Shown one piece after another: positions 57,379 to 64,000 of a stretch of DNA of 64,000 bases. The stretch is from the NCBI RefSeq assembly GCF_024385505.1, contig NZ_JANFLT010000006.1, positions 724,746 to 788,745 on the forward strand. The letters run 5' to 3'. The position numbers were made by a program, and so were the translations under genes. The DNA is from Arthrobacter zhaoxinii (lineage in GTDB: Bacteria; Actinomycetota; Actinomycetes; Actinomycetales; Micrococcaceae). The notes under the pieces are model-generated. The model had not been told where the DNA came from and did not search any database. It was given only the letters and a program-made list of their open reading frames with translations. How positions within the stretch are numbered: the stretch's first letter is position 1; every line of letters begins with the position of its first letter.

Positions 57379-58032
57379 ATGGCTTTTGCGAGTGAACGAG
57401 AACGTCTTGCCGTCCCTGCCACCTCCGCGGCACCCCAGCTGTTGGGCGCGGTCCTGACCCACGACGTCGACGGCGAACGCGTCAGTGTGCGGATCACCGA
57501 GGTGGAGGCCTACATGGGTGACGCCGATCCCGGCTCCCACGCGTTCCGCGGCCAGACCGCGCGGAACGCCACCATGTTCGGCCCGGCCGGGCACCTGTAC
57601 GTGTACTTCACCTACGGCATGCATTACTGCGCCAACATCGTCTGCGGAACGGAAGGCGATGCCACCGGGCTGCTGCTGCGCGCGGGCGAGATCGTCGAGG
57701 GGGCCGATATCGCGGCGGTGCGGCGGGGAAACCCGCGCAACCCGCTCGACCTCGCGCGCGGCCCGGCACGGCTCGCCCAGGCCCTGGGCATTTCCCGGCC
57801 GCTGGACGGCGCGGATGTGTTCGCGCACCCCCTGCACCTTGCATTGCCGGCCGAACCGGTGAGCCGGGAACTCCTGTCAACCGGACCGCGAGTGGGGGTC
57901 AGCGGCCCCGGCGGCTCAGACGAATATCCGTGGCGGTACTGGCTCACGGGTGACCCGACTGTGTCCAAGTACCGTCCCGCCCAGCCGCGCAGGCAGCCGG
58001 CGTCCGCGGGAGCCGCGGCTCTGCGGCCGTGA
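57379..58032 (+). CDS. mpg: 3-methyladenine DNA glycosylase (AAG/MPG family)
   Basis: Monofunctional DNA glycosylase that removes alkylated purines and hypoxanthine in base excision repair. The 217-residue protein has the family motifs RITEVEAYMGDADPGSHAFRG with the catalytic Glu, RNATMFGPAGHLYVYFTYGMHYCANIVC with the intercalating Tyr, and NPLDLARGPARLAQALGI. The open frame extends upstream to 56869 across the SRPBCC gene, but ATG 57379 gives the family's N-terminus. A hairpin separates it from the convergent aldo/keto reductase gene. No SOS box is seen. Confidence 0.94.
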   Translation: MAFASERERLAVPATSAAPQLLGAVLTHDVDGERVSVRITEVEAYMGDADPGSHAFRGQTARNATMFGPAGHLYVYFTYGMHYCANIVCGTEGDATGLLLRAGEIVEGADIAAVRRGNPRNPLDLARGPARLAQALGISRPLDGADVFAHPLHLALPAEPVSRELLSTGPRVGVSGPGGSDEYPWRYWLTGDPTVSKYRPAQPRRQPASAGAAALRP

Positions 58033-58034
58033 AA

Positions 58035-58075
58035 CACAGAACGGCGCCCCGGGAAACCCGGAACGCCGTTCTGTG
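58035..58075. terminator. Hairpin between convergent mpg and aldo/keto reductase genes
   Basis: A perfect 12 bp stem (58035-58046 with 58064-58075) encloses a smaller CCGGG/CCCGG-type hairpin. There is no T-run on either side, so termination may be Rho-assisted or bidirectional by structure. Confidence 0.6.
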
Positions 58076-58084
58076 AAGCTGCCG

Positions 58085-59077
58085 CTAGGAGCGCGGAAGC
58101 GGAGCCTGCGCGGAAATGAGCTTCTTTTCCAGCAGTTCGTCCCAGAACGCACCCGGGATCTCGGCCTTCATCGCCGCGACATCCTCTGCGACGCGTCCGG
58201 GCCGGCTGGAGCCCGGGATGACCGCAGCCACGGCGGGGTGAGCGGCGGAGAACTGCAGGGCAGCTGCCTTCAGGCTCACATCGTGCCGGGAGGCGACCGA
58301 GGTCAGCTCGGTGATCCGGGCCTGGACCTGCGGAGGAATCTCTCCGTAGTCGAACGTGTCGCCGCCCAGCAGGGCACCGGAGTTGAACGGACCGCCGACG
58401 ACGATACCTACGCCCTTTTCCTGTGCCTTGGGCATCATGCGCTGCAGGGCACGCTCGTGCTGCAGCAGCGTGTACTGAGTGGCGGACAGGCTCATGGTCG
58501 GAGCAGCCTCGTCCATGTCCATGGCCAGCTCGATGGGCTCGGTGGTATTGACGCCGAGGCCCCAGCCGTTGATGACGCCCTCATCCTGCAGGCGGGCGAG
58601 TACCCGGAACGCACCGGTCCGCGCCTCGTCGAACTTGGAGATCCACTCGTCGCCGAGGAAGTCGCGGGACGTGTCGTGGATGAACACGAAGTCCAAACGG
58701 TCCGTCTTGAGCCGGTTCAGGCTCTCCTCGATGGACCGCAGAGTGGCGTCCGTGGTGTAATCCGTGGCGATCTTGTTCGAACGCCCGTGGGTGAAGAGGC
58801 CGGAGCCCTTGTCTTCTTCCTCGTCCAGGATCAGCCGTCCCACTTTGGTGCTGAGCACGTACTCGTCGCGGTTGTGCTGTGAGAGCACCTCGCCCAAACG
58901 GGATTCCGCCAGACCGGCGCCGTAGAAGGGAGCGGTGTCGAAGTAACGGATCCCTTCGTTCCAGGCCGCCTCGACCGTTGCCAGCGCCTCATCCTCCGGG
59001 ATGTTCCGGAACATGTTTCCCAGCGGGGCTGTGCCGAATCCGATCTTGTTCTTGAGCACTTCGTGCAGGTTCGCCAT
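58085..59077 (-). CDS. Aldo/keto reductase
   Basis: A 330-residue NAD(P)H-dependent reductase of the D-threo-aldose 1-dehydrogenase-like group. Catalytic tetrad positions are visible: Asp and Tyr in GIRYFDTAPFYGAGLAESRLG, Lys in VLSTKVGRLI, His in FVFIHDTSRDF. LGVNTTEPIE and [17 protein letters not shown] form the rest of the barrel and cofactor loop. The frame is open to 59143, but ATG 59077 (MANLHEVLK) has AAGGA about 9 nt upstream. Substrate not determined. Confidence 0.93.
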   Translation of the reverse strand: MANLHEVLKNKIGFGTAPLGNMFRNIPEDEALATVEAAWNEGIRYFDTAPFYGAGLAESRLGEVLSQHNRDEYVLSTKVGRLILDEEEDKGSGLFTHGRSNKIATDYTTDATLRSIEESLNRLKTDRLDFVFIHDTSRDFLGDEWISKFDEARTGAFRVLARLQDEGVINGWGLGVNTTEPIELAMDMDEAAPTMSLSATQYTLLQHERALQRMMPKAQEKGVGIVVGGPFNSGALLGGDTFDYGEIPPQVQARITELTSVASRHDVSLKAAALQFSAAHPAVAAVIPGSSRPGRVAEDVAAMKAEIPGAFWDELLEKKLISAQAPLPRS

Positions 59078-59269
59078 GCGTTGAAATCCTTGACTGTTGG
59101 TGCGGTAACTTCCGGGTCCTTCCGAGGGGCCCGGAAGGTGCAAACCGGCGGCCGCTGCCCTTTATTCCTCCCACTGGTTCTCCACCGGCCGGTTCCCGCG
59201 GTGCGGACACCCGGAGAGACAAGCCCCACAGCCGGGCGTACGGCCCGGGCGCGGACCGGGCGGAACGGG

Positions 59270-59275
59270 TAAGGT
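59270..59275 (+). promoter_or_regulatory. Candidate -10 hexamer for apt (leaderless type)
   Basis: TAAGGT ends 6 nt before GTG 59282. No ribosome site is visible between them. Confidence 0.35.
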
Positions 59276-59281
59276 GGACGG

Positions 59282-59836
59282 GTGAAAGATGCCCCGGCAG
59301 AACCGGATAACCACGAGTCCATTGAACAAACCATCGAACGCCTGGGCGCTGTAATCCCCGATTACCCCAAGCCCGGTATCGTCTTCCGGGACCTGACCCC
59401 GGTCTTCGCAGACGGGCCGGCCCTCCGCGGCGTCGTGGATGCACTGATTGCCCCGTTTGAGGGACAGTTCGACTTCGTCGCAGGAGTGGAAGCCCGGGGC
59501 TTCCTCCTCGCCGCCGCCGCAGCCTACGCGTCCGGGAAGGGCGTCATCACCGTACGCAAACCCGGCAAGCTGCCCCGCGAAGTGTTCTCCGAGAGCTACT
59601 CCATGGAATACGGAGACAGCACCCTCGAACTGCACCGCGACGACATGCCCGTCGGCTCGCGCGTCCTTATTCTCGACGACGTCCTGGCCACCGGCGGAAC
59701 CCTTGGCGCTGCTGCCCGCCTGATCCGCAAGGCCGGCGCTGAAGTGGCCGGATTCGGCGTCGTGCTGGAACTGGGCGACCTCGGCGGCCGGGACCGCCTC
59801 GGCGACACCCCCGTCACCGCGCTGATCCGTTACTAG
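59282..59836 (+). CDS. apt: Adenine phosphoribosyltransferase
   Basis: Purine salvage enzyme making AMP from adenine and PRPP. The 184-residue protein has IPDYPKPGIVFRDLTPVF, GVEARGFLLAAA, VRKPGKLPREVFSESYSMEYG and the PRPP loop VLILDDVLATGGTL. The GTG start lies 6 nt after a -10-like TAAGGT. It is followed immediately by a hairpin terminator and then helD. In many bacteria apt is near relA/secD; that context is absent here. Confidence 0.96.
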   Translation: MKDAPAEPDNHESIEQTIERLGAVIPDYPKPGIVFRDLTPVFADGPALRGVVDALIAPFEGQFDFVAGVEARGFLLAAAAAYASGKGVITVRKPGKLPREVFSESYSMEYGDSTLELHRDDMPVGSRVLILDDVLATGGTLGAAARLIRKAGAEVAGFGVVLELGDLGGRDRLGDTPVTALIRY

Positions 59837-59839
59837 GGT

Positions 59840-59860
59840 CCGCCCCTTTCCAAGGGGCGG
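59840..59860 (+). terminator. Hairpin after apt
   Basis: A perfect 9 bp stem (ccgcccctt/aaggggcgg) with a 3 nt loop begins 4 nt after the apt stop. It lacks a T-run. Confidence 0.6.
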
Positions 59861-59989
59861 TGCCGGATGGTGCGCGACACGCTCATCACAGGCAGCAGCG
59901 TGAGAGATAAACCGCATACATTAGTGACCTGCAAAAGTCCAAATGCACTGTAAGATTGACGCTCTGCCTTTGCGAGAGGGAACTCGAAC

Positions 59990-62251
59990 ATGCCTGAAAC
60001 ACCTTCAGCTTCCAACGAGCTGGAACACGAGCGTCAGTACGTCGCCGGTCTCTACTCACGCCTCGATGAGCTGCGTGAGGAGAAGCGGGAACAACTGGCC
60101 GCGATCCGGCGCAGCCATGCCTCCGGTTCCCACCAGAACCGTTCCGAACGGGACGCCTTTGCCACCATGTACGAGGACCGCCTCGCGCAGCTGAACGCCG
60201 TCGACGACCGGCTCGTGTTCGGCCGGCTGGACCTCGACGACGGCGAGGAACGCTACATCGGCCGCATCGGCCTCTCGACGGCGGAGCTGCAGCGGTTGAT
60301 GGTGGACTGGCGCGCCCCCGAAGCGGGCACGTTCTACCAGGCCACCGCCTTCGAACGCCAAGGTGTACGACGCCGCCGGCACCTGATCCTCAAGGGCCGC
60401 AACGTGCAGGCCATCGAGGACGACGTGCTGGATTACTCCATGCTCGAGGATGAGGAAGCGCTGCAGGGCGAAGGGGCGCTCCTCGCTGCCTTGAACTCCA
60501 AACGGACCGGACAGATGTCCGACATCGTGGGCACCATCCAGGCCGAACAGGACCGCATCATCCGGGCTCCTCTGTCCGGAACCCTGGTAGTCCAGGGCGG
60601 TCCCGGTACGGGCAAGACCGCCGTGGCGCTGCACCGCGCCGCGTACCTGCTCTACACCCACCGCGAACGGCTGAAGTCGGCCGGCGTGCTGCTGGTGGGA
60701 CCGTCCAACGCCTTCATCCGCTACATCGAACGCGTGCTGCCCTCCCTGGGCGAGACCGGCGTCGTGATGTCCAGCCTGGGACAGCTGATGCCCGGCATCA
60801 CTGCCGCCCACGAAGAGGACCCGGCCACCGCGGAGGTAAAGGGCCGGCTGTACATGGCCGACGTCGTCGCCCGGGCGGTTGCCAACCGGCAGCGCCTGCC
60901 GCGCGAACCGCGGAAGCTGAACGTCGAGGGCACCATCCTGACCTTGACGCCCAAGCAGGTGCAGCGTGCCCGGGACAAGGCCCGCGCCACCGGGAAGCCG
61001 CACAACGAGGCCCGCGTGACCTTCGTGAAGATCCTCCTGCGCGAACTGACCGAACAGCTGACCGAACAGCTCGAGGAATCGGCGGGAGCCGGTAACAGCA
61101 CCGATCGGGCCTACCTCGCCGAGGACGTGCGCAGTGCCCGCGACGTCCGCGTCGCCCTGAACCTGTGCTGGATGCCGCTGACCCCGGAAAAGCTCATCAC
61201 CGAGCTGTTCAGCAAGCCGGGGCACCTGGAATCAGCCGCACCGGACCTCACCGATGCGGAACTGGACCTGCTCCGCCGCAGCCCCGACGCCCCCTGGACC
61301 GAATCCGACGTCCCCCTGCTGGACGAAGCCGCGGAACTGCTCGGCGAGCTGGATGCCTCGGCCGGGCGTGAGAACGCCCTCCGCGAGGAACAGCGCAAGC
61401 GCGACCTCGCCAATGCCGAAAGCGCCATTGCCAACACCGAAGGCTTCCTGGAGGACTCCGGTGCCCACGGCATCCTGTCCGCAGAGGACCTGGCGGACCA
61501 CAACGCGGTGGGGGAGCAGCGGCTGACGGCTGCCGACCGCGCCGCCGTCGACCGGACCTGGGCCTTCGGGCACATCGTGGTTGACGAAGCGCAGGAACTC
61601 TCCGCCATGCAGTGGCGGCTCCTGATGCGCCGCTGCCCGCTGAAGTCCTTCACTGTGGTGGGCGATATTGCCCAGACCAGTTCGGCTGCAGGGGCAACGT
61701 CCTGGCAGGCCGCACTGGATCCGTTCGTGGGGGAGCGCTGGACCCTCGAGGAGCTCACCGTGAACTACCGCACCCCGGCGCAGATCGCCGAGGCCGCAGT
61801 ACGCATGGCCAATGCGGCCGGCCTGGTGGTCTCGGCTCCGAAGGCCGTGCGCGAGGGCCGCTGGGCGCCGTTCATTGACGAGGTCTCCGAAGACAGCCTG
61901 CTCCAGCGGCTGCTGGACACCCTGCCCGAGGATCTGGACGCGCTCGACGGCGGCCTGCTGGCGATCATTGCCGAGGACCACCGCCTCGCTGCCGTCCGCC
62001 GCGCCGTGACCGAAGTGTATGGTCCCCGCGTTGGTTCCGGCGCCGGCGGTCTGGAGCAGGACATCGTGGTGACCTCCCCGCGGGAGGCCAAGGGCCTGGA
62101 GTTCGACGGCGTCGTCATCCTGGAACCGTCCGAACTGCTGACCGCAGCAGCCGGCAAGGTAGGGGACCTGTACGTCGCCATGACCCGCCCCACCCAGCGG
62201 CTGCGCCTGATCGCCGCCAACGGGATCCCCGCGGGCATTCCCGAAGACTGA
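59990..62251 (+). CDS. helD: HelD-like RNA polymerase-recycling helicase/ATPase
   Basis: Superfamily 1 UvrD-like ATPase that pulls RNA polymerase off nucleic acid and recycles stalled enzyme; some actinobacterial forms (HelR) also protect RNA polymerase from rifamycins. The 753-residue protein begins with an antiparallel coiled coil (about 8-80: ELEHERQYVAGLYSRLDELR, DRLAQLNAVDDRL), the arm that enters the secondary channel. Walker A is GGPGTGKTAVALHRAA near 202-218, then VVDEAQELSAMQWRLL, VVGDIAQTSSA and the final VAMTRPTQRLRL. ATG 59990 follows GAGAGGGAA. Which HelD class it belongs to is not certain. It lies immediately upstream of tyrS and an rRNA operon. Confidence 0.93.
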   Translation: MPETPSASNELEHERQYVAGLYSRLDELREEKREQLAAIRRSHASGSHQNRSERDAFATMYEDRLAQLNAVDDRLVFGRLDLDDGEERYIGRIGLSTAELQRLMVDWRAPEAGTFYQATAFERQGVRRRRHLILKGRNVQAIEDDVLDYSMLEDEEALQGEGALLAALNSKRTGQMSDIVGTIQAEQDRIIRAPLSGTLVVQGGPGTGKTAVALHRAAYLLYTHRERLKSAGVLLVGPSNAFIRYIERVLPSLGETGVVMSSLGQLMPGITAAHEEDPATAEVKGRLYMADVVARAVANRQRLPREPRKLNVEGTILTLTPKQVQRARDKARATGKPHNEARVTFVKILLRELTEQLTEQLEESAGAGNSTDRAYLAEDVRSARDVRVALNLCWMPLTPEKLITELFSKPGHLESAAPDLTDAELDLLRRSPDAPWTESDVPLLDEAAELLGELDASAGRENALREEQRKRDLANAESAIANTEGFLEDSGAHGILSAEDLADHNAVGEQRLTAADRAAVDRTWAFGHIVVDEAQELSAMQWRLLMRRCPLKSFTVVGDIAQTSSAAGATSWQAALDPFVGERWTLEELTVNYRTPAQIAEAAVRMANAAGLVVSAPKAVREGRWAPFIDEVSEDSLLQRLLDTLPEDLDALDGGLLAIIAEDHRLAAVRRAVTEVYGPRVGSGAGGLEQDIVVTSPREAKGLEFDGVVILEPSELLTAAAGKVGDLYVAMTRPTQRLRLIAANGIPAGIPED

Positions 62252-62257
62252 TAATTT
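62252..62257 (+). promoter_or_regulatory. Candidate -10 hexamer for tyrS (leaderless type)
   Basis: TAATTT ends 7 nt before GTG 62265, overlapping the end of helD by position (it starts 1 nt after the stop). AGAAAG between them could instead be a weak ribosome site. Confidence 0.3.
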
Positions 62258-62264
62258 AGAAAGC

Positions 62265-63590
62265 GTGTCAGACAACATCGTGAACCTCGAAGGCCTCAGC
62301 GCCCAGCAGAATGACTCCTCCTTTGCCAACATCTGGCAGGAACTGAAGTGGCGAGGCCTGGTGCAGGTCTCCACCGACGAGGCGGAGCTGGAAAAACTTC
62401 TCGCCGGGGGACCGATCACGTATTACTGCGGCTTCGACCCGACGGCGCCGAGCCTGCACCTGGGCAACCTGGTGCAGCTGCTCACCATGCGTCGCCTGCA
62501 GCTCGCCGGCCATCGGCCGCTGGCCCTGGTCGGCGGTTCCACCGGTCTGGTCGGCGACCCGCGCCCGACGGCGGAACGCACCATGAACACCAAGGAGACA
62601 GTCGGGGAGTGGGTCGGGTACCTGCAGGGACAGGTGCAGCGCTTCCTGAGCTTCGACGGTGAAAACTCCGCCCGCATGGTGAACAACCTGGACTGGACCG
62701 CTCCAATGAGCGCCATCGATTTCCTGCGCGACGTCGGCAAGCACTTCCGGGTGGGGACGATGATCAAGAAGGAAATCGTTTCCTCGCGCCTGAACTCCGA
62801 TGAAGGCATCAGCTACGCGGAGTTCAGCTACCAGGTGCTGCAGGGCATGGATTACCTTGAGCTCTTCCGCCAGTACAACTGCGTGCTGGAAACGGGCGGA
62901 TCGGACCAGTGGGGCAACCTCACCAGCGGCACCGAACTGGTGCGCAAGGTCGAGGGCAAGACGGTCCACGCACTGGGCACCCCGCTGATCACCAACAGCG
63001 ACGGCACCAAGTTCGGCAAGAGCGAAGGCAATGCGGTCTGGCTGGACGGCACCATGACCAGCCCCTACGCCATGTACCAGTTCTGGCTCAACACTTCCGA
63101 TACCGACGTGGTCGACCGCCTCAAGGTCTTTACCTTCATGAGCCGGGCCCGGATCGAGGAGTTGGCACGTGCTGTCGAGGAGGCGCCGCACAAGCGCGAG
63201 GCACAGCGGGCCCTGGCCTACGACGTGACGTCGCTGATTCACGGCACTGAGGCAACCGACAAGGCCATTGCTGCTTCGGCTGCGCTGTTCGGCCAGGGTG
63301 ACCTGACCGAACTCGATGAAGCTACTTTGAAAGCCGCGACGGAACAGCTGCCGAGGGCCGTGGTGTCCCCGGATTCCCTGGGCATCATCGACCTGCTTGT
63401 CGCGTCGGAGCTTTCCAAGACCAAGTCCGAAGCCCGCCGCACGGTGTCCGAGGGCGGTGCCTACGTAAACAACGTCAAGGTCACTGACGCCGAAGCCGTA
63501 GTGGATTCGAAGGACCTGCTGCACGGCCGGTACTTGGTCCTGCGCCGCGGGAAGCGGACCCTTGCAAGCGTCGAGGTCTCTGCCGTATAG
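62265..63590 (+). CDS. tyrS: Tyrosine--tRNA ligase
   Basis: Class I aminoacyl-tRNA synthetase. The 441-residue protein has the HIGH-equivalent HLGN in APSLHLGNLVQL, the tyrosine-recognition region YCGFDPTAPS and GSDQWGN, the KMSKS-equivalent KFGKS in GTKFGKSEGNAVWL, and a C-terminal S4 RNA-binding domain (KSEARRTVSEGGAYVNNVKV). KFGKS marks the eubacterial TyrRS type. The GTG start is 14 nt after the helD stop. The gene is followed by rRNA operon control sequences. Confidence 0.98.
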   Translation: MSDNIVNLEGLSAQQNDSSFANIWQELKWRGLVQVSTDEAELEKLLAGGPITYYCGFDPTAPSLHLGNLVQLLTMRRLQLAGHRPLALVGGSTGLVGDPRPTAERTMNTKETVGEWVGYLQGQVQRFLSFDGENSARMVNNLDWTAPMSAIDFLRDVGKHFRVGTMIKKEIVSSRLNSDEGISYAEFSYQVLQGMDYLELFRQYNCVLETGGSDQWGNLTSGTELVRKVEGKTVHALGTPLITNSDGTKFGKSEGNAVWLDGTMTSPYAMYQFWLNTSDTDVVDRLKVFTFMSRARIEELARAVEEAPHKREAQRALAYDVTSLIHGTEATDKAIAASAALFGQGDLTELDEATLKAATEQLPRAVVSPDSLGIIDLLVASELSKTKSEARRTVSEGGAYVNNVKVTDAEAVVDSKDLLHGRYLVLRRGKRTLASVEVSAV

Positions 63591-64000
63591 TTTTAATGCT
63601 TCCTTCGGGAGGCGGGTAAGCGGTCCGCGTGAGCGGTTTGGGCTTGTGTGGCGGATCACTTCGATCCGGTTTGCAAGGACTGGAACCGATGTGTAAAGTT
63701 ACATGAGTCGCCGCGGCCGGGATGCTGGAAAAGCGCCCGAGCATGGCGGCCAAACCCCAACAAAAAACAGAGTCCTACCGGTGCGTGCCCTTTGCAGGGC
63801 CGGCGGGAAAGACTCCGGTTGGTGTGGGGTCCGGAAGAGCGGAAACGCTTTTGCGGTAAAACACTGCAGCGAAGAAGAAAGGGAAAACATTGTTTTCCCG
63901 AGTATTTTCGGATTGCGTCTGTTGTTTGAGAACTCAATAGTGTGCCAAGTTTATTGATACCAATTTATTTATATTGATTGGTTGAACAGGCCGTTTCCGC
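63591..64000 (+). promoter_or_regulatory. rRNA operon promoter and leader (5' of 16S rRNA)
   Basis: The 410 bp after tyrS contain no plausible gene and turn AT-rich toward the end. A promoter candidate lies at 63671-63699. The motif TTTGAGAACTCAATAGTGTG near 63925-63943 is the conserved antitermination (boxA-type)/processing region found in actinobacterial rRNA leaders. The remaining AT-rich sequence (63950-63985) would form part of the pre-16S processing stem. The 16S gene itself starts beyond the window. Short ORFs on both strands here are not coding. Confidence 0.8.
63671..63699 (+). promoter_or_regulatory. Likely rRNA promoter
   Basis: TTGCAA (63671-63676) and TAAAGT (63694-63699) with an ideal 17 nt spacer, followed by TACATGAG. 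It lies about 300 nt before the window end, upstream of the conserved rRNA leader motif. Confidence 0.7.

Noticed and set aside
59840..59860. Rifamycin-associated element (RAE) upstream of helD
   Set aside because: There is a perfect inverted repeat, but its sequence does not match the RAE I remember (GGGGCTTGC...), and it sits right behind the apt stop where a terminator is expected.
63591..63957. Short ORFs on both strands after tyrS
   Set aside because: They lie in the rRNA promoter/leader, have poor codon structure, and overlap the conserved rRNA leader motif.

Overview
The window is a 64 kb stretch of a high-GC (roughly two-thirds GC) chromosome from an actinobacterium, most likely a member of the Micrococcaceae close to Arthrobacter. 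Support comes from the gene order (dapA-rnj-ftsK-pgsA-cinA-clgR, recA-recX-miaB-miaA-dapF-hflX-dinG-lexA, infC-rpmI-rplT, pheST-argCJBDFRGH, tyrS before an rRNA operon), frequent GTG starts, actinobacterial SOS boxes (GAAC-N4-GTTC), actinobacteria-specific families (DUF3046, ClgR, PriA-type HisA, Rv2578c-like radical SAM, DUF222/HNH) and a typical rRNA leader at the right end. It is almost entirely core chromosome. No prophage, insertion sequence, CRISPR array or tRNA was seen.

Layout. 1-0.7 kb: 5' part of a membrane acyltransferase-like gene on the minus strand. 0.86-8.1 kb: dapA, RNase J, FtsK, PgsA, CinA and ClgR. 8.3-11.6 kb: a MarR regulator, DUF3046, recA and recX. 11.7-13.9 kb: two secreted proteins sharing a lytic-transglycosylase-like C-terminus. 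14-21.8 kb: miaB, miaA, dapF, an RsmC-like methyltransferase, hflX, dinG. 21.9-23.6 kb: lexA divergent from a LysM protein, with three SOS-box candidates between them. 23.6-29.3 kb: histidine genes hisC, hisB, hisH, a small membrane protein and hisA/priA, then SseB-like and MFS genes. 29.4-33.2 kb: DUF1844, infC-rpmI-rplT and a SpoU methyltransferase. 33.4-38.8 kb: cation efflux, MFS, PrmC-like, Nudix, an SOS-boxed radical SAM gene and a small HEXXH protein. 38.9-43.3 kb: pheST and a HAD hydrolase. 43.4-45.2 kb: GH114 lipoprotein and quinone oxidoreductase. 45.3-54 kb: a complete arginine cluster argCJBDFRGH behind tandem ARG boxes. 54-59 kb: PNPOx-like, DUF222/HNH, SRPBCC, 3-methyladenine glycosylase, aldo/keto reductase. 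59.3-64 kb: apt, helD, tyrS and the promoter/leader of an rRNA operon whose 16S gene lies beyond the window.

How it works together. The clearest regulatory theme is the DNA-damage response: LexA, RecA, a LysM cell-division-suppressor candidate and the Rv2578c-type radical SAM protein each carry a recognisable LexA box here. The arginine cluster encodes its own repressor, and the argC operator has two half-sites spaced 20 bp apart. Translation genes show unusual features: infC appears to start at ATT behind a structured leader, IF3 carries a long Ala/Pro/Lys tail, and ribosomal protein L20 carries an extra C-terminal domain resembling the sunset domain. Many genes start 5-9 nt downstream of a TANNNT hexamer, the architecture expected of leaderless mRNAs.

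Limits. All calls are by reading translations and motifs; no database search or folding program was run. Residue numbers are hand counts. Names of families are from memory of their motifs.
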